Positions 1-8,704 of a DNA stretch of 64,000 nt are shown here, in pieces. Below the pieces are notes generated by a model that was not told the DNA's origin, searched no databases, and was given only the letters and a program-made list of their open reading frames with translations. The translations under genes and the position numbers were made by a program. Each line of letters opens with the position of its first letter. Position 1 is the stretch's first letter. The stretch comes from Hyphomicrobiales bacterium. GTDB lineage: Bacteria; Pseudomonadota; Alphaproteobacteria; Rhizobiales; Rhizobiaceae. The stretch spans positions 201,940 through 265,939 of the forward strand of contig UCIA01000030.1 of assembly GCA_900472295.1 (NCBI GenBank), read 5' to 3'.

Positions 1-45
1 CAGGCCAGAGGGGGGTGTGACGGAGTGCGACGGTAGGCCAAAAAG

Positions 46-1539
46 CTACTCAAACCTCTCCGCAATATGGTGCTCTTCGGCCAGATCGGAAAACCGCGTG
101 AACTCGCCATGGAAGGCGAGGCTGACCGAGCCCGTCGGGCCGTGGCGCTGCTTGGCGACGATGACTTCGGCCTTGCCGCGCATCTCGTTCATCTCGTGTT
201 CCCACTTGATGTATTCGTCGGTGCCGGGCTTGGGCTCGCGGTTCTTCAGATAATATTCCTCGCGATAGACGAACATCACCACGTCGGCGTCCTGCTCGAT
301 CGAACCGGATTCACGCAGGTCGGAGAGTTGTGGGCGCTTGTCTTCACGGCTTTCGACCTGACGCGACAGCTGCGACAGCGCGATGATCGGCACGGAAAGC
401 TCCTTGGCCAGTGCCTTGAGGCCAGTGGTGATCTCGGTGATTTCCTGCACGCGGTTCTGCGAGGATTTGGCGGACGAGCCCTGCATCAGCTGGATATAGT
501 CGATGACGATGAGGTCGAGGCCGCGCTGGCGCTTCAGCCGGCGCGCACGCGCCGAGAGCTGCGCGATCGAGATACCGCCGGTCTGGTCGATGAACAGCGG
601 GATCTTCTGCATGGTCTGCGAGCAGGCGACCAGCTTTTCGAAATCCATCTCGCTGATCTCACCGCGGCGGATTTTTGACGACGAAATTTCCGTCTGTTCG
701 GAAATGATGCGGGTGGCGAGCTGCTCGGACGACATTTCCAGCGAGAAGAAGCCGACGACGCCGCCATTGGCTGCCTTGAATGAGCCGTCGGCCTGCTGGG
801 CCGGCTCATACATCTCGGCGATGTTGAAGGCGATGTTGGTGGCGAGCGATGTCTTGCCCATGCCCGGACGGCCGGCAATGATGATCAGATCCGACGCCTG
901 CAGGCCACCCATGCGGCGGTCGAGATCGCGCATGCCGGTGGCGAGGCCCGACAAATGGCCGTCGCGCATATAGGCGGCGTTGGCCATGTCGACGGCGGTC
1001 TTGACCGCGTCGGTGAAGCTCTCGAAGCCGCCATCATAGCGACCGGTCTCGGCCAGTTCGAACAGCCGCCGCTCGGCATCCTCGATCTGCTCGGACGGCG
1101 CCATGTCGACCGGCGCGTCATAGGCGATGTTGACCATGTCCTCGCCGACGGTGATCAGCGCGCGGCGCGTGGCCAGATCGTAGATGGCGCGGCCATAGTC
1201 GGTGGCGTTGACGACGGTGACGGCCTCGACCGCCAGACGAACCACATATTGCGCCACCGTCATGTCGCCGACCTTCTCGTCGGCCGGCAGGAAGGTTTTC
1301 AGCGTGATTGGCGTCGCAACCTTACCCATGCGGATGAGCTCGGCCGCCACCTCGAAGATCTTCCTGTGCAGCGGCTCATAGAAATGGCCGGCCTTCAGGA
1401 AATCGGAGACGCGGTAGAAGGCATCGTTGTTGACCAGGATGGCGCCGAGCAGCGCCTGCTCGGCCTCGATGTTGTTGGGCGCCTCGCGATAAAGCGGTTG
1501 CTGCTCCGCCACGCCGAATTTTCGCGCTGCCTCTGCCAT
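46..1539 (-). CDS. dnaB: Replicative DNA helicase DnaB
   Basis: Hexameric 5'-3' helicase that unwinds DNA at the replication fork and contacts primase. The 497-residue product has full family length. An N-terminal helical DnaB domain (about residues 15-120) is joined to a RecA-like ATPase domain with Walker A GRPGMGKTS near residue 223, Walker B in IVIDYIQLM near 345, and the conserved QLSRQVESR stretch near 393. The start at 1539 gives the usual N-terminus. It is followed on the same strand only by the window edge, and 185 bp separate it from the next gene upstream. The identification is secure. Confidence 0.97.
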   Translation of the reverse strand: MAEAARKFGVAEQQPLYREAPNNIEAEQALLGAILVNNDAFYRVSDFLKAGHFYEPLHRKIFEVAAELIRMGKVATPITLKTFLPADEKVGDMTVAQYVVRLAVEAVTVVNATDYGRAIYDLATRRALITVGEDMVNIAYDAPVDMAPSEQIEDAERRLFELAETGRYDGGFESFTDAVKTAVDMANAAYMRDGHLSGLATGMRDLDRRMGGLQASDLIIIAGRPGMGKTSLATNIAFNIAEMYEPAQQADGSFKAANGGVVGFFSLEMSSEQLATRIISEQTEISSSKIRRGEISEMDFEKLVACSQTMQKIPLFIDQTGGISIAQLSARARRLKRQRGLDLIVIDYIQLMQGSSAKSSQNRVQEITEITTGLKALAKELSVPIIALSQLSRQVESREDKRPQLSDLRESGSIEQDADVVMFVYREEYYLKNREPKPGTDEYIKWEHEMNEMRGKAEVIVAKQRHGPTGSVSLAFHGEFTRFSDLAEEHHIAERFE

Positions 1540-1724
1540 GATGTCCCCGGTTGCCGACCTCTCACTGCCCTATCAGACCGCGTTAACGGCGGGTGAAGAT
1601 TCGTCACTGTTTCACACTGTTCACAGCGCAAAGATTTCGGTGGAAAGATTCCCGATTGACTCGACTCGGGGACACGAGTCTAGCCGATTTGAAAACGGAA
1701 CAAAACAGGAAAATCGACCGCGGG

Positions 1725-2693
1725 CTATTTCGTCAGCACGTCGCCCCAGTCCAGCCGCCGCGCTGCCTTGAACAATTCGCCGTCGCGCTTGGTGAAAAGC
1801 GTCTCGCCAGCGCTGCCGTCCGGCTGGCAGAGTTTGACAAGCACCTTGCCGGAGCCCGATTTCGGCGGCGCGATGACGCGCGGCGCGCGGGGAGAGGCCG
1901 GCTGCCGCGACGCCGCGACATAGATGAACTTCTCGTCCTCCCATGGTACCTCGGCGTCCTTGGCCAGCCGATGCAGGCGCGAGCGGGCGACGCGGCGCGA
2001 AAAATGGCACCAGTCGGGCGCCTCAAGTGGGCAGGGTGCCTCATGCGGGCAAGGCGCCAGCACATGCGCGCCGGCCTCGATCAATTGTCGGCGCACGGCA
2101 AGGATGCGCTGCCAGCCGGCCGGCGTGCCGGGCTCGACGACCAGCAGCGTGTCGCCGGTCAATTGCCAGAGTCGGGCGACAAGCTTGGCCAGCGATGCCG
2201 GCGCGATCTCGTCCAGCACATAAGCGCAGGTGACGAGATCGGCAGGCTCGAGGTCGGCAAGGTCGATGGTGACGTCGCCGGCGCGCCAGTCCGTCCTGGC
2301 GGCGATGGCATCGAGAGCGAGCGACTGGCCGACCTTGCGCACCGCCGCGCTCGCTTCGATCAGCACCGCCTGTTCGAGGTCGGGCCACAGATCCGTGGTG
2401 GCCCAAAGCACGGTGCCAGGGCCGGCGCCGATATCGAGCAGGCTCTTGGGCTGGAAATCGGGCCGTGCTTCGGCAAGCGCATCGAGGCTGGTGCGGACCG
2501 CGGCATAGGTCGCCGGCAGCCGGGCTGCCAGATAGGCTTTGACCGCCATCTCCTCGGCCATGTGCAGGCGGCCGTCGCGCAATTCGGCGCGGTATCGGTC
2601 GGACAGCGTTTTCGCCGCCTGGCGCAGTGCTGCCAGCGGTATCGTTTCGAGCAGGCGCTCGACGCCTTGTCGCAGCGGTGCGGGCAGTTCCAC
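1725..2693 (-). CDS. Rsm22-family small ribosomal subunit methyltransferase-like protein
   Basis: SAM-dependent methyltransferase fold of the Rsm22 family, linked to the small ribosomal subunit (mitochondrial relatives act in ribosome assembly). The SAM motif LLDIGAGPGTVLWA lies near residue 95. A cysteine cluster of the type CPHEAPCPLEAPDWCHF near residue 225 is the family's probable metal or Fe-S site. The GTG start at 2693 was chosen because it begins a family-like N-terminus (MELPAPLRQG). It also sits 3 bp after the stop of the YnfA-like gene, so the two are probably co-translated. The frame stays open further upstream, but that part overlaps the neighbour and looks unlike the family. The bacterial substrate is not known from the sequence. 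Confidence 0.85.
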   Translation of the reverse strand: MELPAPLRQGVERLLETIPLAALRQAAKTLSDRYRAELRDGRLHMAEEMAVKAYLAARLPATYAAVRTSLDALAEARPDFQPKSLLDIGAGPGTVLWATTDLWPDLEQAVLIEASAAVRKVGQSLALDAIAARTDWRAGDVTIDLADLEPADLVTCAYVLDEIAPASLAKLVARLWQLTGDTLLVVEPGTPAGWQRILAVRRQLIEAGAHVLAPCPHEAPCPLEAPDWCHFSRRVARSRLHRLAKDAEVPWEDEKFIYVAASRQPASPRAPRVIAPPKSGSGKVLVKLCQPDGSAGETLFTKRDGELFKAARRLDWGDVLTK

Positions 2694-2695
2694 GC

Positions 2696-3019
2696 TCAGG
2701 CCTCGCGCGGCGCGAACAGGATGATCGATGCGCCGGCAATGCTGAGCACGGCCCCAACGAGATCCCAGCGATCCGGGCGCACGCCTTCCACCAGCCACAG
2801 CCAGCCGAGCGAGGCCGCAATGTAGATGCCGCCATAGGCAGCGTAGGCGCGGCCGGCCGCAGAGGTGTCGACCAGCGCCAGCAGGAAGCCGAACAAAGCG
2901 AGCGAGACGAGGCCGGGCGCCAACCACAGCGGCGATTTTTCAAGCCTCCACCAGGCCCAGAACGAAAAGCACCCGGCGATTTCGGCCAGTGCGGCGGCGA
3001 TGTAGAGGAGGTAGGTCAT
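2696..3019 (-). CDS. YnfA/UPF0060 family small membrane protein
   Basis: Inner-membrane protein of 107 residues with four predicted hydrophobic segments, of the YnfA (UPF0060) family related to small multidrug resistance transporters. The N-terminus MTYLLYIAAALAEIAGCF and the later AAYGGIYIAASLGWLW stretch are typical. It lies just before the Rsm22-like gene on the same strand. The start codon follows a perfect hairpin with a T-tail by a single base and has no visible Shine-Dalgarno sequence, which is odd (see findings). Transport function is inferred from the family and no substrate can be named. Confidence 0.88.
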   Translation of the reverse strand: MTYLLYIAAALAEIAGCFSFWAWWRLEKSPLWLAPGLVSLALFGFLLALVDTSAAGRAYAAYGGIYIAASLGWLWLVEGVRPDRWDLVGAVLSIAGASIILFAPREA

Positions 3020-3020
3020 G

Positions 3021-3050
3021 AAAAAGGTCTCGGCATAGCGAGACCTTTTT
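3021..3050 (-). terminator. Intrinsic terminator after cfa, abutting the ynfA-like start codon
   Basis: Two 12-base arms (AAAAAGGTCTCG and its complement) close a 6-base loop. On the minus strand the hairpin ends in five T. It lies 38 bp downstream of the cfa stop and one base upstream of the next gene's ATG. Confidence 0.75.
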
Positions 3051-3088
3051 CATGTTTGGGCAGGCAATGGCAAGACCGATGGGCTGGG

Positions 3089-4417
3089 CTATTCCCGATC
3101 GGCCACCTTGCGGCGGCGGGCTGGCCTGGCGACAGCGGACCTTGTAGCAACCGGCTCGGCAGGCTCGGCAGCCGTCTGCTCCTGGCGATGCCCCATGTCG
3201 CGCATTTCCAGTGCCTTCTCGCATTTGGCGATGTAGTCGCGCGTCATCGGCAGCGTGTCGTTCTTCTTGGTGATCTGGATCTGGAAGATCACCAGGTCTT
3301 GCCAGCGGAAGGCGGCTTCCGAGGCAGCGAGATAGAACTCCCACATACGGCAGAAGCGCTCGTCATAGATCGCCTTGGCCTTGTCGCGGTTGGCGGCAAA
3401 GCGTTGGCCCCAGTGCTTGAGCGTATCGGCATAGTGAAGCCTGAGAATCTCGACGTCGGTGACCACTAGCCCCGACTTCTCGATCGCCGGCATCACTTCC
3501 GACAGCGAAGGGATGTAGCCGCCCGGGAAAATGTACTTGCGAATGAAGGCGCTGGTCGCCCACGGCACGCCAGAGCGGCCGATCGTGTGCAATAGCATGA
3601 CGCCATCCGGCTTCAACAGCGTCGCCGATTTGTCGAAGAAGGTGCGGAAGTGGTTGACGCCGACATGTTCGAACATGCCGACTGAAACGATGCGGTCGAA
3701 GCGTTCGTTGAGGGCGCGGTAGTCCTTGAGGTCGAAATGCACACGGTCCTGCAGGCCCTGCGCATGCGCCCGGTCGGTGGCGACGCCATGCTGTTCGGTC
3801 GACAGCGTCACGCCTTGCACGTCGACGTCGAAGGTCTTGGCGAGATAGAGGCCGAGCCCGCCCCAGCCGGAGCCGATGTCGAGCACGGTCTGGCCGGCCT
3901 TTAGCCTGAGCTTGGCGGCGATATGGCGCTTCTTGGCCATCTGCGCCTCGTCCAGCGTCATGTCCGGCTGTTCGAAATAGGCGCAGGAATACTGCATGTC
4001 CTCGTCGAGAAAGAGCCGGTAGAGGTCGCCCGACAGGTCGTAGTGGCGCTGCACGTTGCGGCGCGAGCGCGAGGCGGTGTTGATCTGCTGCAGGCGGCGG
4101 AAGGCGTGGCGCAGGCCCTCGATCGCTTTCGACCAGGTGGCGTCGATGCCGCCGCTGCCCATGTTCTGGAAGGCGATGCGCATCAGGCCCAGAGCGCCGC
4201 CTTCAAGGATGTCGAGTTCGCCGTCCATGTAGGATTCCGGCACGGCCAGCATCGGATCGAAGGTGATGGCGCGCTCGGCATGCCTGGTCTTGATGTGCAT
4301 GTGCACCGGCTCGCCACTGCCGTCGCCGAAGACATGCGTTGAACCCTTCGGTCCGGTAACCCTGAGATTGCCCGTGCGCACCAGGCGGTCGAGAACGCGC
4401 TTCAACAGAATATTCAT
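3089..4417 (-). CDS. cfa: Cyclopropane-fatty-acyl-phospholipid synthase
   Basis: Uses SAM to add a methylene bridge across double bonds of membrane phospholipid acyl chains, a stress and stationary-phase modification. The SAM-binding motif VLDIGSGWGGLGLYLA is near residue 180. The family blocks RHYDLSGDLYRLFLD (near 125), MFEHVGVNHF and FIRKYIFPGGYIPS follow in order. The ATG at 4417 was preferred over the more upstream in-frame start because GAGGGG precedes it by about 9 bases and the resulting 442 residues match the family. The C-terminus is a basic Ala/Pro tail with no family equivalent. A terminator follows. Confidence 0.94.
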   Translation of the reverse strand: MNILLKRVLDRLVRTGNLRVTGPKGSTHVFGDGSGEPVHMHIKTRHAERAITFDPMLAVPESYMDGELDILEGGALGLMRIAFQNMGSGGIDATWSKAIEGLRHAFRRLQQINTASRSRRNVQRHYDLSGDLYRLFLDEDMQYSCAYFEQPDMTLDEAQMAKKRHIAAKLRLKAGQTVLDIGSGWGGLGLYLAKTFDVDVQGVTLSTEQHGVATDRAHAQGLQDRVHFDLKDYRALNERFDRIVSVGMFEHVGVNHFRTFFDKSATLLKPDGVMLLHTIGRSGVPWATSAFIRKYIFPGGYIPSLSEVMPAIEKSGLVVTDVEILRLHYADTLKHWGQRFAANRDKAKAIYDERFCRMWEFYLAASEAAFRWQDLVIFQIQITKKNDTLPMTRDYIAKCEKALEMRDMGHRQEQTAAEPAEPVATRSAVARPARRRKVADRE

Positions 4418-4492
4418 CACCAAATGTCCCCTCACGGTCAGACTGGCTGCACAATTCTGCCTCAATATGTAGGGGCTCGAAAAGTTCCATTT

Positions 4493-4527
4493 GGTACAAA
4501 AATGCCCGGGCGAGAGGCCCGGGCATT
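4493..4527 (-). terminator. Intrinsic terminator after rplI
   Basis: Inverted repeat AATGCCCGGGC / GCCCGGGCATT with a 5-base loop (4501-4527), followed on the minus strand by TTTTTG. It sits about 65 bp after the rplI stop and ends the ribosomal-protein transcript before cfa. Confidence 0.85.
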
Positions 4528-4593
4528 GGTCCACAAGGGGTGGATGACGACAATGTGATCGGGAACGCGGCTCCCTCGCTTGTCGTTAAGCGA

Positions 4594-5178
4594 TCAGGCG
4601 TTGTCTTCGCCGCCTTCGAACTCGCTGTTCGGGTCGAAGAAGTTCTCCGGCCGCGCATTGTCGTTGATGTCGTCGCCATAGATGGCTTCGGCGGTGGTCA
4701 GCGTCTCGCCCTTGGCCTGGCGCTCGGCTTCGTCGGCCGTACGCGCAATGTTGAGGCTGATGGTGACCTCGACTTCCGGATGCAGCGCGATCGCCACATT
4801 GGTGACACCGATGGTCTTGATCGGCTGGTTGAGCAGAATCTGGTTGCGGTTGATCGAAAAACCTTCCGCCGTCAGCAGGTCGGCGATGTCGCGGGTCGAC
4901 ACCGAACCGTAGAGCTGGCCGGTCTCGCCGGCTGAACGCACGGCGATGAAGCTCTTGCCGTCGAGCTTTTCGGCAACTTGGCTCGCTTCCGACTTGCGCT
5001 CAAGGTTGCGGGCTTCGAGCTGGGCACGCTGGCCCTCGAACTTCTTCTTGTTGGCTTCATTGGCGCGCAGCGCCTTGCCCTGCGGCAAGAGGAAGTTGCG
5101 GGCAAAGCCGTCCTTGACCTTGACGGTATCGCCCATCTGGCCGAGGCGGGAAACGCGTTCGAGAAGAATCACTTGCAT
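4594..5178 (-). CDS. rplI: 50S ribosomal protein L9
   Basis: Large-subunit protein that binds 23S rRNA. The N-terminal signature GDTVKVKDGFARNFLLPQGK follows MQVILLERVSRLGQM. A long helix and the C-terminal domain complete 194 residues, with an acidic tail common in rhizobial L9. The ATG at 5178 is preceded by AAGGAA at normal spacing. It is the third gene of the rpsF-rpsR-rplI set but is separated from rpsR by 266 bp holding a terminator-like hairpin and a palindromic repeat. Its expression may therefore be partly independent. Confidence 0.97.
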   Translation of the reverse strand: MQVILLERVSRLGQMGDTVKVKDGFARNFLLPQGKALRANEANKKKFEGQRAQLEARNLERKSEASQVAEKLDGKSFIAVRSAGETGQLYGSVSTRDIADLLTAEGFSINRNQILLNQPIKTIGVTNVAIALHPEVEVTISLNIARTADEAERQAKGETLTTAEAIYGDDINDNARPENFFDPNSEFEGGEDNA

Positions 5179-5323
5179 GGTCTTGTTCCTTCGTCTGGGC
5201 ACCGACCGCGGGATCGGCACCGAATTGAATGGAACAGGTCAGGAAGCTTGGGCGCCTGGCGCCGGTGTCGCTGTCCTGCCTGTCGCGGCAGTTAGAGGCT
5301 TTTCACCTCAACTCGGGATTTCA

Positions 5324-5371
5324 ATGCATGTCGCCCAAAAGTGGTCCCGGTTTTGGGACAACGACATGCAT
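5324..5371 (-). repeat. Solo copy of palindromic hairpin B (dispersed repeat family)
   Basis: Arms ATGCATGTCG / CGACATGCAT enclose a second inverted repeat (CCCAAAA / TTTTGGG) around a GGTCCCGG core. The 48-bp unit is the reverse complement of the B half of the composite elements at 32.9 and 35.1 kb. Here hairpin A is absent. It lies in the rpsR-rplI gap. Confidence 0.85.
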
Positions 5372-5405
5372 CATCAAATTACCCCTGCGGCGCCCGTCGC
5401 CATGG

Positions 5406-5437
5406 GGAAAATAGAGCGGGCGGCGAACCGCCCGCTC
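5406..5437 (-). terminator. Terminator-like hairpin after rpsR
   Basis: Ten-base GC-rich arms (GAGCGGGCGG / CCGCCCGCTC) close a TTCG tetraloop on the minus strand, followed by TATTTTCC. It lies 7 bp after the rpsR stop, so it may terminate or attenuate transcription before rplI. Confidence 0.7.
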
Positions 5438-5444
5438 GAAAGTC

Positions 5445-5693
5445 TTAGCGAACCACGTAGGGCAGCAGGCCGAGGAAACGGGCGCGCTTGATCGCCTTGG
5501 CGAGTTCACGCTGCTTCTTCTGGCTCACCGCAGTGATGCGCGACGGCACGATCTTGCCGCGCTCGGAAATGTAGCGCTGCAGAAGACGCACGTCCTTGTA
5601 GTCGATCTTGGGCGCGTTGGCGCCGGAGAACGGGCAGGTCTTGCGGCGGCGGTGGAACGGGCGCCGGGTCGGGATCTGATTGATGTCGACCAT
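5445..5693 (-). CDS. rpsR: 30S ribosomal protein S18
   Basis: Small-subunit protein of 82 residues that forms a heterodimer with S6 on the platform of the 30S subunit. The S18 signature runs from KTCPFSGANAPKIDYKDVRL through RYISERGKIVPSRITAVS. Its ATG overlaps the rpsF stop codon by one base (TAATG), so the two partners are translationally coupled. A terminator-like hairpin follows. Confidence 0.98.
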   Translation of the reverse strand: MVDINQIPTRRPFHRRRKTCPFSGANAPKIDYKDVRLLQRYISERGKIVPSRITAVSQKKQRELAKAIKRARFLGLLPYVVR

Positions 5694-6196
5694 TATTCTG
5701 CACCCCCTTCAAAGCCTTCGCGCGGACGGCGCGGACCACGATCTGCACCGGCGTCGCCGCCGAACGAGCGCGGCGGACGATCGCCACGGTCGCCGCGATC
5801 ACGGTCGCCGAACGAGCGCGGACCACGATCGCCACGGTCACGGTCGCCGAAGCCGCCGCGTTCCGAGCGCTCTTCGCGCTTCTGCATCATGGCCGACGGG
5901 CCTTCCTCATGCGCCTCGACCTTGACGGTCAGGAAACGCAGCACGTCTTCGGACAGGCCCATCTGGCGCTCCATCTCGTTGAGCGCTGCCGGCGGGCAGG
6001 AGAGGTCCATAAGCGTGTAGTAAGCCTTCCGGTTCTTGTTGACCCGGTAGGTGAGGGACTTCAGTCCCCAGTTCTCGACCCGGCCGACGGACCCGCCATT
6101 TGCGGAGATGACGCCCTTGTACTGTTCGACAAGCGCATCGACCTGCTGCTGCGAGAGGTCCTGCCGGGCAAGGAACACATGTTCGTATAGAGCCAT
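5693..6196 (-). CDS. rpsF: 30S ribosomal protein S6 with Arg/Asp/Gly-rich C-terminal tail
   Basis: Binds S18 and 16S rRNA. The first 100 residues are a normal S6 fold (MALYEHVFLARQDLSQQQV; NWGLKSLTYRVNKNRKAYY). The last 55 or so residues form a low-complexity tail built of GDRDRGDRGPRSF-like repeats, longer than in enterobacterial S6. Such tails are known in rhizobial S6 and are probably disordered and RNA-contacting. It is first in the rpsF-rpsR-rplI set, with a candidate promoter about 220 bp upstream. That leaves a leader in which S6:S18 autoregulatory RNA could sit, although I cannot identify that motif with confidence. Confidence 0.96.
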   Translation of the reverse strand: MALYEHVFLARQDLSQQQVDALVEQYKGVISANGGSVGRVENWGLKSLTYRVNKNRKAYYTLMDLSCPPAALNEMERQMGLSEDVLRFLTVKVEAHEEGPSAMMQKREERSERGGFGDRDRGDRGPRSFGDRDRGDRGDRPPRSFGGDAGADRGPRRPREGFEGGAE

Positions 6197-6413
6197 AGTG
6201 GTTCAATGCCTTTCTTCGTTTCTCTCCCGGATCCTCGCGGCAAAAGCCTCTGCAACTTCTCTGACCCGCTATAGCGGGGAAGAAAGGAGCATTTCGAGAC
6301 GGTCGAGAGCGGAGACACGGGAGGCGGAAGCGCTTCTGGCTTCACACGAAGGTTTTGGATAAAACCTCCGGCCCTCCGTTCAGCCCCCAGCAAGGACCGG
6401 CAGATTGCGGCGG

Positions 6414-6441
6414 TCTATACAGCAATCCGCCGATAAGGCAA
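6414..6441 (-). promoter_or_regulatory. Candidate promoter for the rpsF operon
   Basis: On the minus strand TTGCCT (6441-6436) and TATAGA (6419-6414) are spaced by 16 bases, close to housekeeping sigma spacing. Transcription from here gives a leader of about 210 bases. The leader holds a perfect 14-base palindrome, CCCGCTATAGCGGG, at 6265-6278. Confidence 0.45.
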
Positions 6442-6497
6442 GGGTAAGGGTGCCCCAGACAGCGTCCTGGGGTCGCAGGGTTGAAAAACACCCGGCA

Positions 6498-8426
6498 TCA
6501 ACTCGTATGCGGGGTGAGACCGTTGATCGTTTCAGGGAAGAAATCCGGCGCGGCCTTACGCTTGCCGAACATCATGTCGTATTGCAGCAGGCGGAAATCG
6601 TTGATCGCCGGATCGATGTCCTTCTGCCGCGCCCAGTCAGGCGTCGCTTCGCCCGACGGCGTTAGCAGAAGATTGCGGTCGACGACGCGGTAGCGTTCGC
6701 GCAGCGCGCCGAGGAAGCCGGTGTAGTAAGGGTGCGTGATGCCGGCCGTCGTCAGAATGTGGTAGGGCAGGAAGGCCGGGCTCACCGCGCCCATATCCTG
6801 CGCCGGGCCGGTGCGGTTCGACCAGATGACCAGCGGCGTCTGGTGGTGCTCCAGTGCTGCCTCCGGCGTCGGTTCCCTGCGCGGCGCGACATTGTCTTTC
6901 ATGTAGCCCGTTTCGACATAGACGGGGCCGAGCGGCGGCAGATGGTCGCCAAAAAAGGCGATGACGGTCGGCCGCTCGCGCTTCTTGGCCCATTCGATCA
7001 GCCGTTCGAGGCCGCGGTCGGCATCGGCGGAGCCCTCGGCGTAGCTGAGCAGAGATTCCCGCGCCCAGGTGCTGATCGGTGCCGCAACCTTGTGGGTCGG
7101 ATTGTAATAGCGATACGGCTCATAGGGACCATGGTTCTGCAGGCTGACGGCGAAGAAGAACACCGGCCGCTCGCTGGCGTCGGCTTCGCGGATGATCTCG
7201 TCGGTCATCGAGGCGTCGGAAGCCAGCGGGCCGCGCTTTTCCATCGTCGGCAGCGTCTCTTCCGACTTGAAGTCGTTGAAGCCGAAATCGGCATAGACCG
7301 CGCCGCGGTTCCAGAACCAGTTGGTTCCGGGGTGAATGGCGCGCGCCTGGTAGCCTTCGCTTTTCAGGAAGGTCGCCAGCGACGGTGTGGGCGTGCGCAC
7401 ATATTGCTGATAGGGGATCGAGCCCGCCGGCAGGAAGGCATTGGAAAAGCCGGTCAGCGCCTCGAATTCGATGTTGGCGGTCATGCCGCCGAATTCCGGC
7501 GAGAACATGTAGCCCGAGCGCAGCGCCCGCACATTGGGGATCGGATCGGGCGTGATGGTGACGCCGGGCAGCTTGGTCGCATCCCAGAAGGATTCGCTCA
7601 TGACAATGATGATGTCGGGCTTTTCGTCCGGCACCGACGCCGTCACATCGGGCCTGTCGATCGCCTCGATCGCCTTGTCGGAATAACCCGCCGGCGCCGA
7701 GACATGGGCCATCGGCACGTTGAGCGCGAAAGCCAGTGCGAAGCCGTTGGAGGCGTAGTTCTCCTTCTGGTCCCACATGATCGGGATGATCTGCAGCCGG
7801 TCGCGGGTCCACGAGAAGGTGGCGTAATCCATGATCGAGACGAAGAAGGCGAGCAGCGGGACCGCCAGCGTCAGCCGCGCCAGCCGCCCCTTGCGGCTGA
7901 GGATCGGCACTTTGCGACGCCACTGCCGCCAGCCATAGACCAGCAGCGACAGGCCGGCGACGATGCCGACCGCCATGGCCACAGCGGTCCAGGGACGCTC
8001 GCGCACGAGAAGCGGCATCAGCGCCATGATCTGGCGCGAATAGAGAAAATCTGTGGGGTAGAGCGGATCGCCGAGATAGTGCGATTTCTGATGACCGACA
8101 AAGGCCAGCGCCAGCGTCAGCGGCGCCACGATCATCAGGCTCTGGTGGCTGCGGCCGAGCACGGCATCCAGCCCCATCATCACCAGCGCAAAGACGATGA
8201 TCGTGGTCCAGCCCGGCTTGAACGGCTGCAGGAAGAAATCGACCGTGCCGAAGAAGTCGCCGCGCACGATCCACTCGATGGCGAACACCAGAACGGCTGC
8301 GGCAAGCAAGGTGACCAGACCGTAGCGGATGACAGGCCATTTGCGCCCCGGCAGGTAGCCGGTGGCCGGATCGTCTTCCAAGAACTGTGGCGCGGGTACG
8401 GCCGCGCCCTTCCTGATCCTTGTCAC
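6498..8426 (-). CDS. LTA-synthase/sulfatase-family phosphoglycerol transferase
   Basis: Inner-membrane enzyme with four or five hydrophobic segments in the first 200 residues and a periplasmic alkaline-phosphatase-type domain. The domain begins at PDIIIVMSESFWD near residue 275, where a metal and nucleophile region is expected, and includes AIHPGTNWFWNRGAVYADFGF and VIAFFGDHLPPLG. Relatives transfer phosphoglycerol from phosphatidylglycerol. In rhizobia the CgmB-type enzymes decorate periplasmic cyclic beta-glucans, a plausible role here. The GTG at 8426 was chosen because GGGGGAAGA lies just upstream. An earlier in-frame GTG at 8471 lacks a ribosome-binding site but is possible. It is divergent from fabD. 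Confidence 0.8.
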   Translation of the reverse strand: MTRIRKGAAVPAPQFLEDDPATGYLPGRKWPVIRYGLVTLLAAAVLVFAIEWIVRGDFFGTVDFFLQPFKPGWTTIIVFALVMMGLDAVLGRSHQSLMIVAPLTLALAFVGHQKSHYLGDPLYPTDFLYSRQIMALMPLLVRERPWTAVAMAVGIVAGLSLLVYGWRQWRRKVPILSRKGRLARLTLAVPLLAFFVSIMDYATFSWTRDRLQIIPIMWDQKENYASNGFALAFALNVPMAHVSAPAGYSDKAIEAIDRPDVTASVPDEKPDIIIVMSESFWDATKLPGVTITPDPIPNVRALRSGYMFSPEFGGMTANIEFEALTGFSNAFLPAGSIPYQQYVRTPTPSLATFLKSEGYQARAIHPGTNWFWNRGAVYADFGFNDFKSEETLPTMEKRGPLASDASMTDEIIREADASERPVFFFAVSLQNHGPYEPYRYYNPTHKVAAPISTWARESLLSYAEGSADADRGLERLIEWAKKRERPTVIAFFGDHLPPLGPVYVETGYMKDNVAPRREPTPEAALEHHQTPLVIWSNRTGPAQDMGAVSPAFLPYHILTTAGITHPYYTGFLGALRERYRVVDRNLLLTPSGEATPDWARQKDIDPAINDFRLLQYDMMFGKRKAAPDFFPETINGLTPHTS

Positions 8427-8704
8427 GTCTCTTCCCCCGGCCCAAGCAACGCGTTTTTCCACTCGCGTCACCGTTCTGTCATAGAACTGTCATCCAAAAG
8501 CTAGCGCCTGTGGCGGAAATAAGAAGAGCCAGCAAACGATTCGTGAGCGGTTTTCATCAGGTGTGATCGGCAAAAAGCCTTTCGGAACAGAGACTCGGGG
8601 TCAGTTTCCGGCCGGACCAAGGGTCGAAATGCCGCCCGCGGGCTTGACTTGGCGGTCCGCCTTGCGTCACAGGCAGGAAAAATCAGCCGCTGGAGAGCGC
8701 CCAA

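Noticed and set aside
1593..2825. 410-residue plus-strand frame over the Rsm22-like gene
   Set aside because: Antisense shadow. The Rsm22 motifs are on the minus strand.
6197..6413. Known S6:S18-binding leader RNA upstream of rpsF
   Set aside because: The leader length is suitable, but I could not place the conserved bulged stem of that motif with confidence.
6732..8504. 590-residue plus-strand frame opposite the phosphoglycerol transferase
   Set aside because: The Arg/His/Asp-rich composition is typical of an antisense shadow. The opposite strand has clear domains.
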